Of a stretch of DNA of 64,000 nt, positions 33,043 to 42,781 are shown one piece after another. How positions within the stretch are numbered: position 1 is the first letter of the stretch; each line of letters begins with the position of its first letter. The translations under genes were made by a program, and so were the position numbers. Below the pieces are notes generated by a model. It was not told where the DNA came from, did no database searches, and saw only the letters and a list, made by a program, of their open reading frames with translations. Source of the DNA: Flavivirga aquatica (GTDB lineage: Bacteria > Bacteroidota > Bacteroidia > Flavobacteriales > Flavobacteriaceae); NCBI RefSeq assembly GCF_001747085.1, contig NZ_MDJD01000034.1, forward strand, positions 682,001-746,000, written 5' to 3'.

Positions 33043-35361
33043 TTACTGACTTATTGTTTTAACCAACCTGTTAAATTCTGCTCTATATCCATCTTTATCT
33101 TCTCCTCTTCCTTCCTTTGCTAGCTTAATAACATCTTCTATTTTGGAGTTATTGTGGTATTTCGACAGCCTTAACTGCATACCAAATAACGCTACTGCAG
33201 ATGCAAATTTTAAATCCTCAGATGCTTCTTGAACTTCATCTTTTTGAATATGCACCATCTCTATACTCTTATCTCCATCTGGCTTTTTATATCTAAATTT
33301 CACGGTAAACAATTCATCTGAATACGCTTGACCTACAGCAGATTTAGTATATTTTAAATCTGACACTTCTTTTAAATAATCACTTTTAGTACCTACAGGA
33401 ATCACTTCGTATAAAGCGGTTACAGTATGTCCGCTACCTAACTCGCCCGCATCTTTAGTATCGTCTATAAAGTCCTCATCTTCCAACATTCTATTTTCAT
33501 AACCTATTAGTCTATAAGCTTGAACTTTATTTGGGTTAAACTCCACTTGAATTTTCACATCTTTTGCTATAGTAAATAAAGTGCCTCCAAATTCTTTCCC
33601 AAAAACTTTTTGGGCTTCCTGCATATTATCAATATAGGCATGATTTCCATTCCCTTTATCTGCCAAAATCTCTAATTTTGAATCTTTATAATTTCCATAT
33701 CCAAAGCCTAAAACCGATAAAAATACTCCGGACTCACGTTTTTTCTCTATAAGTTTTTCCATAGCTTTATCACTAGAAGCTCCTACATTAAAATCTCCAT
33801 CGGTTGCTAAAATCACTCGATTATTCCCTTTCTTTTTAAAATGCTTCGCTGCCAATGCATAAGCCAATTCTATACCTTCGCCCCCAGCTGTTGAACCTCC
33901 AGATTGTAAGTTATCTAAAGCTTTCATTATTTTCTTTTTATCCTTTCCAGAAGTTGGCTCTAAAACAACTCCTGCAGCACCTGCATATACTACTATAGAC
34001 ACTTTATCCTTTTCTCTTAATTGATTTACTAATAGTTTAAAAGCCGATTTTAATAATGGTAACTTGTTTTGTGAGCTCATAGACCCTGAAACATCTATTA
34101 AAAAAGTTAAATTAGATGCTGGCAAGGCATCATTACTAAACGTTTTTCCTTGCAAGCCTACTTTAACAATTTTAGTATCTTTATTCCAAGGTGTTTTTGC
34201 TACTTCTGTATTTATAGAAAACGGATGTTTACCAACAGGTTGCGGATAATTGTAATCAAAATAATTAATCATTTCCTCTATTTTAACAGCATCAGGCTCT
34301 ACAACTACGCCATTATTAATCATACGTCTAATATTACTGTATGATGCTTTATCAACATCTATAGAAAAAGTTGATAATGGAGAAATCGAGGTCCTTTCAA
34401 AACTATTTTCCTCAATAACCGTATAACTTTCATTATTATGAATTCTAAAATTCCCTTGATTTGTTGTGATAACAATACAGCCATTTTTAGCTATTTTTCC
34501 AAACTTCTTTTTCGCTTCAGATTTGTTATATTGTTTTTTATTGTCTATATCAGATTTAGGTAAGTTTTTAATAATATGATTATTTTCCTTTTTAATAGGC
34601 ACACCGTCTACAATATATAAAGGTTCTTTAATCGTTTTATTTTTATGAGCGTTTGTTGATATTAAAATAATACCATTACTTGCTCTAGCTCCATATATTG
34701 CAGATGAAGATGAATCTTTTAGAACATCTATAGCCTCAATGTTATTAGGGTTTATTTGTTCTAAATTTTTATACGAACTAACCACACCATCTATAACCAC
34801 TAAAGGTGCTCTATTTCCTGATACTGAATTTATACCTCTAATAAGAATTTGAGAATTAGGCTTACCACTATTATTAGCTACATTAACTCCAGCAACCTGA
34901 CCTTGTAATGCCTTTACTATAGAGTTAGATTGAATTTGACTTGATAATTTATTATGATATGCCTTTTGTTTTTGGCGTTTTAATTGCGATTTTGAAAGCG
35001 ATACCGAAGCTGTAACTTCTTTTTTATTTACAACCCCATATCCAACTATTACAACTTCATCAAGTTCTTGAGAATCTTCTTCCAATATAACAGAAAGCAT
35101 AGTTTGTTTTCCAACTGTTACGTCTTTTGTAATAAAACCCAAATAACTAAATACTAAAATATCCGACTCTTTGGCTTTTATCTCATATACCCCATCAAAA
35201 TCCGTTATAGCCATTACTTCGGTTCCTTTTATTTTAACATTTACTCCTGGTAATGGTAAGTTATCATTAACTGATGTTACTATACCTGAAATAATTCTTT
35301 CTTGCGCTTGCAACTGGATTGAAATCATCAATATAATGACCGCTTTTAATATTCTTTTCAT
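33043..35361 (-). CDS. Carboxypeptidase-regulatory/TonB-plug/von Willebrand A fusion protein
   Basis: 772 residues. The signal peptide (MKRILKAVIILMISIQLQAQ) is followed by a CarboxypepD-regulatory-like domain (about 22-100: ISGIVTSVNDNLPLPGVNVK), then a TonB plug-like domain (about 105-235: VNNSGKPNSQILIRGINSVS, GARASNGIILI), but no beta-barrel. A second plug-like stretch (YIVDGVPIKKENN, GCIVITT) leads into a YfbK-type vWA region. The MIDAS motif FLIDVSGSMSSQ is near residue 424, and the C-terminal DUF3520-like part follows. It is probably periplasmic or surface-exposed. vWA proteins with this SusC-like N-terminus occur in Bacteroidetes; the ligand is unknown. Confidence 0.85.
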   Translation of the reverse strand: MKRILKAVIILMISIQLQAQERIISGIVTSVNDNLPLPGVNVKIKGTEVMAITDFDGVYEIKAKESDILVFSYLGFITKDVTVGKQTMLSVILEEDSQELDEVVIVGYGVVNKKEVTASVSLSKSQLKRQKQKAYHNKLSSQIQSNSIVKALQGQVAGVNVANNSGKPNSQILIRGINSVSGNRAPLVVIDGVVSSYKNLEQINPNNIEAIDVLKDSSSSAIYGARASNGIILISTNAHKNKTIKEPLYIVDGVPIKKENNHIIKNLPKSDIDNKKQYNKSEAKKKFGKIAKNGCIVITTNQGNFRIHNNESYTVIEENSFERTSISPLSTFSIDVDKASYSNIRRMINNGVVVEPDAVKIEEMINYFDYNYPQPVGKHPFSINTEVAKTPWNKDTKIVKVGLQGKTFSNDALPASNLTFLIDVSGSMSSQNKLPLLKSAFKLLVNQLREKDKVSIVVYAGAAGVVLEPTSGKDKKKIMKALDNLQSGGSTAGGEGIELAYALAAKHFKKKGNNRVILATDGDFNVGASSDKAMEKLIEKKRESGVFLSVLGFGYGNYKDSKLEILADKGNGNHAYIDNMQEAQKVFGKEFGGTLFTIAKDVKIQVEFNPNKVQAYRLIGYENRMLEDEDFIDDTKDAGELGSGHTVTALYEVIPVGTKSDYLKEVSDLKYTKSAVGQAYSDELFTVKFRYKKPDGDKSIEMVHIQKDEVQEASEDLKFASAVALFGMQLRLSKYHNNSKIEDVIKLAKEGRGEDKDGYRAEFNRLVKTISQ

Positions 35362-35476
35362 AATAGCTGATTTATAAGTTTAGCATAAAACTACCTTTAA
35401 ACTGTTTAAGAGAAAACCAACAATGAGTGAAGCGTATTTTTCGTTGAGTGAAGACATAAAAAAAGAGGCTTTTATA

Positions 35477-37076
35477 AAGAGGCTACTGAAAAAGTAATCG
35501 TATTTTGAAAACGCGAACTTCATTGTAAGAGATTTCACGAATTAATTTTGTGAAATCTCTTTTTGATTTTAAGCTTTTTATAATTCAATTTGCACTTTTA
35601 TACTCTCTATTTTGGCTCAAATAATGCTTATTGCTTCCTTGGTCTTAATTTCTTTATTTTGACTAGCTTAATTTTAGAATTCTTTTCAAATTCACAGCAA
35701 ATATTGTTAAAGCACTTTGCATTTGCATATTTTCTATACCATAAGATATAGCTTTAAAGTAATGGAGTACGATTTTATTTTTGCTCCTTCTTTATAACAC
35801 CCCTCTTTTAAAAGGACAGCTTTTGCATTTCTCAACATCAAAATAATAAGTGATTACTTGATTTTTAGCAACATTCTTTTTGCCTTGTTTCACTTTTCTT
35901 ATAGCTAAATGACCTGCTGGACAGACAAACATATCTGCATCTTTATTATAATCAAATTCATCTTCTTTTTTTCTAAAACCTTGGCAGATTGCTGGGTTTA
36001 ACTTGGCTACAATTTTAATATCTTTTTCTTTGGCCAGTTCCAAATTCTTTTTGCCCGAATAGGCAGCATCCCCTATGACGGTGTCTACATCAATACCACG
36101 TTGTTCACTTTGTTCTATTAGCTCAGGTAAAATAGGACCATCTCCTTTTTTTCCTGAAGTAACAACTGCTCCTGTGATAATTCTCTCTTTAGTCATTGCC
36201 AAATGAGTTTTGTAACCAAAAAACGGGCTGTCCTGTGATTTGTGACCAATCTTTGCATCCTTATCTTTTGAAACAACATCTTGAGCCGCGTGTTCAATAT
36301 CATCAACAGATTCTTTAAGTAAGTTCAATTTTTATTTTATTACTGGAACTTCACTAAGTGTAGGAGTGCCATCTAATAAGGTTCCTAATTCCTGGCAGTA
36401 AGCTAGTTCTTTTTCTAAATCATTGCCCTGATTCTTGACCGGCATTTTACCAACCCAATCTTCTTGATAGTTGTAAATTGATTTGCGTAGTTGTTTGGAA
36501 CGCTCTCTTAAAACATCTATAGCTGAAATAGGGTTCGATTTTGATAAACTATGGGTAGCATCTACAATAATTGATCTGGATTTTATGATGCCTTGTTCAA
36601 CAGCAATGCTAACTGTTCTATTGATAAGCATATCCAGCAAATTGGTGTCCTTTAAATGTTGCCTACGAAACTTAGTTAAAGACTTGGGGCAATAACATCT
36701 TCTTCGGGTAACATCTCTAAAAAGTATTTGAAGGACATGTCATAGCGTGAACGCTCAACTACATATACATCTGAAATGGTATAAATTACTTTTAGCAGAA
36801 GATATTTGAATAGTCTTATGGGACTTTCTGCTTTTCTGCCTTGAGTTTTAGAATATTTTGATTGAAGTTCTTCATAGATGAAATTAAAATCTATTAAATC
36901 ATTGATACGCCTTAACAAGTTGGTACTTGGAACGATTAAATCATATAAAGAACTGTACTCGCTTAACCGAAGAGATTCCTGTTGAACTATCAGGAATACA
37001 AAATACAAAAAAAACGGCAAGTATCTAAAATACTTACCGCTTTTATTTAAGTTCGTGACTTTTTCAGTAGCCTCTT
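35477..37076 (-). mobile_element. Decayed IS1182-family insertion sequence, 1600 bp
   Basis: Perfect 19-bp terminal inverted repeats AAGAGGCTACTGAAAAAGT start at 35477 on the plus strand and at 37076 on the minus strand, with TATA duplicated on both sides (35473-35476 and 37077-37080). The transposase gene inside is broken. The flanks together reconstitute a transcription terminator, so the element inserted in its loop. The region 35362-35476 in front of it holds no gene. Confidence 0.85.
35663..37020 (-). pseudogene. IS1182-family transposase, inactivated
   Basis: Three readable pieces in order: 37020-36676 (N-terminus, EELQSKYSKTQGRKAESPIR), 36640-36332 (IIVDATHSLSKSNPISAIDV, carrying a catalytic Asp) and 36328-35792 (DSPFFGYKTHLAMT, VIGDAAYSGKKNLELA, carrying the next catalytic Asp, then CPFKRG). 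Piece 1 to 2 is a frameshift, and 2 to 3 is an in-frame TAA. At the GGGG near 35804 a further frameshift leads to GCYKEGAKIKSYSITLK. An internal deletion then removes about 50 residues before the tail ENMQMQSALTIFAVNLKRIL near 35670. It cannot make an active transposase. Confidence 0.9.
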
Positions 37077-37097
37077 TATAAAAAGTCTCTTTTTTTA
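37077..37097 (-). terminator. One arm of the sppA terminator, split by the IS1182 element
   Basis: TATAAAAAGTCTCTTTTTTT here and AAAAAAAGAGGCTTTTATA at 35458-35476 are complementary with one wobble pair. Without the 1600-bp element they would form a normal hairpin terminator just downstream of sppA (minus strand, stop at 37129). The element probably abolishes or weakens termination. Confidence 0.75.
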
Positions 37098-37128
37098 ATG
37101 ATGTTCCTGATTTAACAGGAATTTATAC

Positions 37129-38895
37129 CTATTTAATTTCTGTACTAAAAGGAAATCTTAATTGAACACCTTTTCGTTGAGACATCGATTTTACTTCTTG
37201 AAGTAATTTATAAGTATCTTCCCCTAACTCTTCTTTCAAAATAGTTTCTTTAGCTTTTATTATTCCAAAATCTTGTAACATTTTATCAAAATCTTTTTCG
37301 AAAATTGGAAGTTCTTTAATTTTATAATCATTTATTTCGGCTGCTTCTGCAGCATATTTTAAAGCCAAGTCTAAACCACCTAATTCATCTACCAAACCAT
37401 TATTTAAAGCATCAACCCCCGTCCAAACACGCCCTTGAGCGATTGCCTTGACATCATCTTGAGTTAAATCTGCTCTTCCATCTGCTACACGTTTAGTAAA
37501 TAATTCATAAATATTAATAATACCTTCTTTTATAAAGGCGCGTTGTTTATCGCTTAAAGGTTCAAAAAAGCTATAAGTCACTGCATTTTCATTAGTCTTT
37601 ACCTGTTCTGCATTAATTCCCATATTATCTGCTAAAGCTTTCCCATTAGGTAATACACCAAAAACACCTATGCTTCCTGTAATAGTTGTAGGTTCTGCTA
37701 TAATTCTATCCGCATTACATGCCATATAATACCCACCAGAAGCTGCTAAATCTCCCATAGATACAATCACAGGTTTTACTTTTTTAGTAAGCTCTATTTC
37801 TCTCCAAATTAACTCACTAGCTAAAGCACTACCTCCTGGCGAATTAATACGTAATACAATAGCTTTAACTCTTTTGTCTTCTCTAGCTTTTTTTAATGAA
37901 GCATTCATATACCCATGGCCTATATTTTTTTCATCGCCTTCTCCGTAAATAATTTCACCTTCAGCATATATAACCGCTATTTTATTTTTGCTAGAATTTA
38001 CTCTTAATTTAGTTGCTGCATATTCGGCATAACCAGCTATATCTATAATCTCTAAATCGTCTTTAGCCTTAATACCTACGGCATACTTTAGCGCACTTTT
38101 GTATTCATCGTAATAAGCAATTTCATCTATAAGCTTAGACTCTTTTGCTAAACGTGCATTTCTAGCAAGTAAACTGTCTGCTATTATATTTAATCTATCT
38201 TCCGAGATATTTCTACTTTCTGCAATGTCTTGTTTTATTTCTTTCCAAAGAGAATTTAAATACACAGAAATTTGCTCTCTGTTATCATCACTCATTTTAT
38301 TATCTAAAAATGGCTCTACTGCACTTTTATATTTCCCAAACCTTATAACTTCCATTTTAAGGCCAGATTTTTCTTGAAAGTCTTTAAAATACAAGCGTTC
38401 TGATGATAAACCTTTAAATTCCATCATTCCTGCGGGGTTTAAATACACTGTATCTGCTACCGAACTTAAATAATAATCTTTTTGGGTATAAATATCTGCA
38501 TAAGCTGTTATAAATTTTCCTGAGGCTTTAAACTTTAATAAAGCATCTCTTAATGCTTTTGTTTGTGATATTCCTGCATTAATAAAATTATTCTCTATTG
38601 AGATTCCTTTTATCTTACTATCTGTTGCTGCATAATTTATAGCATCAATAATATTAAATAATCCATTTTTCTTATTTTCATTTAAAAACGGATAATCTTT
38701 AAACTCTGTTTTACCAGCATAATCTTTTATAGGGAAATCTAATTTTAAATTTAAAATAGAATTGGATTTAACCTGAACGATTTCATTTGAACCCGATCCA
38801 AATAATAGTCCTATAATAAATAATCCTAAAAAACAGATCATGAGAAATACAAAAATCCCTGTTACTGTTGATAATACGCGTTTTATAAAGTTCAT
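37129..38895 (-). CDS. sppA: Signal peptide peptidase SppA, 67K type
   Basis: 588 residues, the double-domain form of SppA, anchored by an N-terminal membrane segment (VFLMICFLGLFIIGLLFG) and acting on cleaved signal peptides in the periplasmic face. The catalytic Lys lies in the first domain (RFGKYKSAVEPFLDNKMSDD, about 188-207). The catalytic Ser is in the second (INSPGGSALASE, then MGDLAASGGYYMACNADRI, about 382-400). The C-terminal GRVWTGVDALNNGLVDELGG is typical. It lies downstream of the men genes and has its own -7 box, TAACTTTG, just upstream. Its terminator has been split by an insertion sequence. Confidence 0.95.
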   Translation of the reverse strand: MNFIKRVLSTVTGIFVFLMICFLGLFIIGLLFGSGSNEIVQVKSNSILNLKLDFPIKDYAGKTEFKDYPFLNENKKNGLFNIIDAINYAATDSKIKGISIENNFINAGISQTKALRDALLKFKASGKFITAYADIYTQKDYYLSSVADTVYLNPAGMMEFKGLSSERLYFKDFQEKSGLKMEVIRFGKYKSAVEPFLDNKMSDDNREQISVYLNSLWKEIKQDIAESRNISEDRLNIIADSLLARNARLAKESKLIDEIAYYDEYKSALKYAVGIKAKDDLEIIDIAGYAEYAATKLRVNSSKNKIAVIYAEGEIIYGEGDEKNIGHGYMNASLKKAREDKRVKAIVLRINSPGGSALASELIWREIELTKKVKPVIVSMGDLAASGGYYMACNADRIIAEPTTITGSIGVFGVLPNGKALADNMGINAEQVKTNENAVTYSFFEPLSDKQRAFIKEGIINIYELFTKRVADGRADLTQDDVKAIAQGRVWTGVDALNNGLVDELGGLDLALKYAAEAAEINDYKIKELPIFEKDFDKMLQDFGIIKAKETILKEELGEDTYKLLQEVKSMSQRKGVQLRFPFSTEIK

Positions 38896-38929
38896 ATGTT
38901 ATTTTTTCTGTTTGTCTTAAAAAAGGTTT

Positions 38930-38937
38930 CAAAGTTA
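38930..38937 (-). promoter_or_regulatory. -7 box upstream of sppA
   Basis: On the minus strand TAACTTTG (38937-38930) matches TAnnTTTG, 35 bases before the ATG at 38895. No clear TTG at the right spacing, so sppA may also be read from the men operon. Confidence 0.45.
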
Positions 38938-38946
38938 CAATTAAAC

Positions 38947-40053
38947 TTATAAATTTAATTGCTCTAGTGTTTTTTTACGTTGTATTTTTCCTGAAGAAGT
39001 TTCAATAAACTGAGGTACACTATAAACCTGTTTAGGTATTTCGTATTTATTTAATATCATGTCTTTTTTTATATTTTTTAAAATGACACTAATATTAATG
39101 TTTTGTCCTTCTAATACCAAAATAACTTGTTCTCCAAACTCCTTATGAGGTATTGATGTAACAAAAAACCGTTGTTTTATATTTTTTTGAAGTTTTATTT
39201 CTATTTGCTCAGGGAATATCTTTATGCCTCCAGAGTTAATTACATTATCGTAACGTCCTAACCATTCAAACTCTGTTTTAGAAAGTAGTTTAACAATGTC
39301 GTTAGTTATTATCTCTTTTTCTGAAAGTTTAGGAGCTTCAATTACCAAACATTCTCGTTCATCTTGAGAAATGATTACATTAGGTAAAGTCTTAAAATAG
39401 CTTTTAAAAGCTTGTCTCTGTCCTCCTTCTTCCAATAATAAGTTATTGTTTATTTTTTTAATAGCAATATGAGTCACCGTTTCGGTCATTCCGTAAGTCT
39501 CATAAATGCTAGATTCTATATATTGGATAGATTTTTTTAATTCGGGGGACATTGAAGCTCCTCCAACAATAATAGCCTTAATATGATTACAGTTTTTTAA
39601 AGAATTTTGCATCTGTAAAGGTATCATAGCACAAAAATCATACTTCTTATTGCTATTTAATTGTGGTCTTGATGTTGGTTCTACCAAATCTAATTCCAAC
39701 CCAAGAACTAAAGCTCTTACAAGCATCATCTTACCTGCTATAAAATTTGAAGGTAAGCAATGTAATGCGCTATTTCCTGACTCCAATTTAAAAAAATGTC
39801 CTGTTGCTAAAGCCGAATTGACCATAGCTTTTTTTTGTATTGAAATAGGCTTTGGTTTTCCTGTAGAACCTGACGTATATACAATTACAAAGTTATTATT
39901 ATCTAGCCAATTGCTTAAAAACTGACCTATAACTTGCTCATAAGGCTTTCCCTTTTCTACAAAGTTATTTGCAACTTTTAGTAAGCTTTCAAAAGTATAA
40001 TGAAAACCATTTAGTTTAAACCTTGGATGTATTTTTTTATAGCTTAATATCAC
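38947..40053 (-). CDS. menE: o-Succinylbenzoate-CoA ligase (MenE), AMP-binding family
   Basis: 368 residues, shorter than typical acyl-CoA ligases, as seen in Bacteroidetes MenE. The AMP-binding motif VIVYTSGSTGKPKPIS is about residues 57-72, YETYGMTETVTHIA is the adenylate loop, and WLGRYDNVINSGGIKIFPEQ precedes the C-terminal subdomain with the conserved lysine near SSGKIQRKKTLE. It activates o-succinylbenzoate in menaquinone synthesis. Its start touches the end of the CPBP protease gene by one base, within the men operon, which supports the assignment. Confidence 0.88.
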   Translation of the reverse strand: MILSYKKIHPRFKLNGFHYTFESLLKVANNFVEKGKPYEQVIGQFLSNWLDNNNFVIVYTSGSTGKPKPISIQKKAMVNSALATGHFFKLESGNSALHCLPSNFIAGKMMLVRALVLGLELDLVEPTSRPQLNSNKKYDFCAMIPLQMQNSLKNCNHIKAIIVGGASMSPELKKSIQYIESSIYETYGMTETVTHIAIKKINNNLLLEEGGQRQAFKSYFKTLPNVIISQDERECLVIEAPKLSEKEIITNDIVKLLSKTEFEWLGRYDNVINSGGIKIFPEQIEIKLQKNIKQRFFVTSIPHKEFGEQVILVLEGQNINISVILKNIKKDMILNKYEIPKQVYSVPQFIETSSGKIQRKKTLEQLNL

Positions 40054-41027
40054 TACTTACTTCCTATTTCTTCTAAGGTTCTATAATCTTCTTTTTGTGG
40101 CTTAATGACTTCTCCAAACAATTTGTCTTTCCAATTTTTCCAATTGTATTTTTTAGAAAGTATAAAAAGTAGTATTGGAAAAACAACAAACACAGGAACA
40201 AATATTTCCATGACACCCATTTTTTCTGGATCCGACATATCTTTTAATATAGAATGTGTTTGAAAAGCGGTCCAATCTGCTGTTACCAAAAGTGCTGTAA
40301 ACAAATTATTTGCGGCATGAAAACCTAAAGCTAATTCCATACCTTCGTCCATTAGTGTTAATATACCTAAAAACAAACCTGTACCAATATAATAAATCAT
40401 AATAACTGATCCTAGTTTATCTACTTCTGGATTAGCTATATGTAGTAAACCAAAAACTAATGACGTTATTATTAAAGGAACCCATTTATTCTTAGCTACA
40501 ATACCAATCCCTTGCATTAAATAACCTCTAAATAAGTACTCTTCAAAACTTGTTTGCAAAGGCACTAATATTATAGCTATAACACAAAGAATTAAAAACG
40601 GGACTAAATTAAAGTTTAACTGAAAATCTTCTGGATTAATATAGTAATGTACTAAAACAAAACTACTTGAGACGGTTCCCCAAACTAAAAATATGAACCA
40701 AAACCGTTTCCAATCAATCTTATCTCTTGTTGTAGTTAAATGCTTGATTGCTTGCTTGTGTAAAAACTTAACTGCTAATAATAGTAACAATAAACCTCCC
40801 GTAAAAGGCAATAACACAAATACTAAGTTTAAATTAGGCTCAAATAACCCCATAATATAACTTGCATCATTCATTTTAGATTGATCTATATTTCCTTTAA
40901 CAGTCTCTATACCTATGGCTACAAAGTGTGGTAATGAAAAAATAAAAACTCCTGTAACTGCAATTATCACTCCTACAATGTAACGCCACCAGTCGTGTAA
41001 AATATTATAAGCTTGAGCTATATACAT
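40053..41027 (-). CDS. CPBP family intramembrane glutamic protease
   Basis: 324 residues with about eight hydrophobic segments. The CPBP (Abi/CAAX) motifs are present: SFEEYLFRGYLMQ (the EExxxR core, about 166-178), FGLLHIANPEVDK with the catalytic His, and HAANNLFTALL. This is an inner-membrane protease of the Rce1/CAAX type with unknown substrate. It is embedded between menC (3-base gap) and menE (1-base overlap), so it is cotranscribed with menaquinone genes. A functional link is possible but not shown by the sequence. Confidence 0.9.
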   Translation of the reverse strand: MYIAQAYNILHDWWRYIVGVIIAVTGVFIFSLPHFVAIGIETVKGNIDQSKMNDASYIMGLFEPNLNLVFVLLPFTGGLLLLLLAVKFLHKQAIKHLTTTRDKIDWKRFWFIFLVWGTVSSSFVLVHYYINPEDFQLNFNLVPFLILCVIAIILVPLQTSFEEYLFRGYLMQGIGIVAKNKWVPLIITSLVFGLLHIANPEVDKLGSVIMIYYIGTGLFLGILTLMDEGMELALGFHAANNLFTALLVTADWTAFQTHSILKDMSDPEKMGVMEIFVPVFVVFPILLFILSKKYNWKNWKDKLFGEVIKPQKEDYRTLEEIGSK

Positions 41028-41030
41028 AGT

Positions 41031-42068
41031 TTATAAATTATATTTCCAATTAATAATTTTATTATATTGTAAGGTACCTCTTTTTACTTCTAACGGACTT
41101 TGAAAATTATTGGTAAATAAACTTCCTGTACCAAGCCCTTGTGGTAAATCACTATTCTTAGTGTAGGTATATTGCGCTATGGCATTAAGCCCTATATTAC
41201 TTTCTAAAGCACTGGTAATCCACCAACCAATATCTTGTTTTTCTGCTATAATAGTCCATTCATCACTGCCTTTAAAACCTCCTACTAAACTAGGTTTTAG
41301 GATTATATATTGAGGTTTAATAGTTTGTAGCAATTCTTGTTTTTCTGTTACAGAAAACAAGCCTATTAATTCTTCATCTAAAGCTATTGGTAAAGGTGTC
41401 TTTTCGCATAATTCTGCCATTTCTTGAATTTGCTTCTGTTTTATGGGTTGTTCTATAGAATGCAAATCGAAATCTGATAACACTTTTAATTTTTCTAATG
41501 CTTCAGAGGGAGAAAATGCGCCATTAGCATCAACTCGTAGTTCTATATCTCTAGAATTGAATTCTTTTCTAATGGATTTAATAAGGTTAAGTTCTGTTTG
41601 AAAATTGATAGCACCTATCTTCATTTTAATACAAGAGAAACCAGCTTCAATCTTATCTTTTATTTGTTGTTTCATAAAAGCTTCACTCCCCATCCAAATA
41701 AGCCCATTTATAGGAATAGAATCATTGCTTTTTGAGAATTCTGAAGGAAATAATTCAAATGTATTTTGACTTTCTAAAGATTTAAAAGCCATTTCTAAAC
41801 CAATCTGAATACTAGGAAATTCAATTAACTGAGGCAATAATTTATCTTGCTCTTCATTAATATGATTACAAAGCCATTTTAATTTATCTTCATAATCAGG
41901 CTTATCATCAATGGAAAGTCCTCTAAATAATCCGCATTCTCCTATACCTTGCTTGTTTTCTCTATTTAGAATAAGAAACCAAGTTTCTTTAGTTTTTAAA
42001 ACGCCACGTGAGGTACCACTGGCTTGTTTGAAATTTAAAATGTATTTTTTATAAGATGCTTCTATCAT
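41031..42068 (-). CDS. menC: o-Succinylbenzoate synthase (MenC), enolase superfamily
   Basis: 345 residues. A muconate-lactonising-type enolase-superfamily protein: FSCIKMKIGAINFQTELNLI contains the catalytic KxK, then the metal ligands appear in ELRVDANGAFSP, HSIEQPIKQ and PIALDEELI, and the second catalytic lysine is in YIILKPSLVGG. It dehydrates SHCHC to o-succinylbenzoate in menaquinone synthesis. It is adjacent to menE, menA and menB, which supports MenC over other superfamily members. It directly abuts the metallo-hydrolase gene. Confidence 0.9.
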   Translation of the reverse strand: MIEASYKKYILNFKQASGTSRGVLKTKETWFLILNRENKQGIGECGLFRGLSIDDKPDYEDKLKWLCNHINEEQDKLLPQLIEFPSIQIGLEMAFKSLESQNTFELFPSEFSKSNDSIPINGLIWMGSEAFMKQQIKDKIEAGFSCIKMKIGAINFQTELNLIKSIRKEFNSRDIELRVDANGAFSPSEALEKLKVLSDFDLHSIEQPIKQKQIQEMAELCEKTPLPIALDEELIGLFSVTEKQELLQTIKPQYIILKPSLVGGFKGSDEWTIIAEKQDIGWWITSALESNIGLNAIAQYTYTKNSDLPQGLGTGSLFTNNFQSPLEVKRGTLQYNKIINWKYNL

Positions 42069-42746
42069 CTATAAATCAATAAAAGCACCAATTTCTAAAA
42101 GCATCAAATCTTTATCCCTTTTAAAAAACTTTCGTTTTGCAGCTTCATGGTCTATTTCAATATACCCAAAGGTATCGTAGTGATATCCTAAAATCTTGTC
42201 GCATTCTACAAAATCACTTGCTAAAATAGCATCATCAATTCCCATCGTGAAATTATCTCCAATTGGTAAAATAGCCAAATCTAACTTGGTTTGTAATGGG
42301 ATTAATTTCATATCAAAAGTTAATGCTGTATCTCCAGCTATATAAATATTTTTGTGCTCACCTTCAATAACAAAACCTCCTGGTTGCCCACCGTAACTAC
42401 CATCTGGAAAAGAAGATGTATGAATAGCATTCACATATTTTACAGAACCAAACTCAAAATCCCATTTTCCACCGTGATTCATGGGATGGCCTTCAACGCC
42501 TAACTTTTCGTAATGTGATACTATTTCGAAATTTGAAATAACAATAGCTCCTGTTCTTTTTGCAATGGCTTCTACATCTACTATGTGATCTTGATGTGCA
42601 TGGGTTACTAAAATATAATCTGCTTTAAGCGTATCTATATTAATTTCTGATGCTTTTGGGTTTGCAGATATAAAAGGGTCTACAAGTATATTAATATCAT
42701 TAATTTGAATACCTAAACTAGCGTGACCGTAAAATGTGATTTTCAT
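42069..42746 (-). CDS. Metal-dependent hydrolase, UPF0173 (metallo-beta-lactamase fold)
   Basis: 225 residues. The MBL signature VTHAHQDHIVD (about 48-58) supplies metal ligands, with further His in IHTSSFPDGSYGG and Asp in YIAGDTALTFDM. This matches the UPF0173 family of cytosolic metal-dependent hydrolases. The substrate is unknown. It is placed between menA and menC without a gap to menC. UPF0173 genes occur in many contexts, so involvement in quinone synthesis is not established. Confidence 0.9.
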   Translation of the reverse strand: MKITFYGHASLGIQINDINILVDPFISANPKASEINIDTLKADYILVTHAHQDHIVDVEAIAKRTGAIVISNFEIVSHYEKLGVEGHPMNHGGKWDFEFGSVKYVNAIHTSSFPDGSYGGQPGGFVIEGEHKNIYIAGDTALTFDMKLIPLQTKLDLAILPIGDNFTMGIDDAILASDFVECDKILGYHYDTFGYIEIDHEAAKRKFFKRDKDLMLLEIGAFIDL

Positions 42747-42781
42747 GAGTTAAAAAATTAAAATATTAAATTACAAAAGAT

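Noticed and set aside
35792-37020. Three separate small transposase genes
   Set aside because: They are consecutive pieces of one IS1182 transposase broken by frameshifts, an in-frame stop and a deletion.
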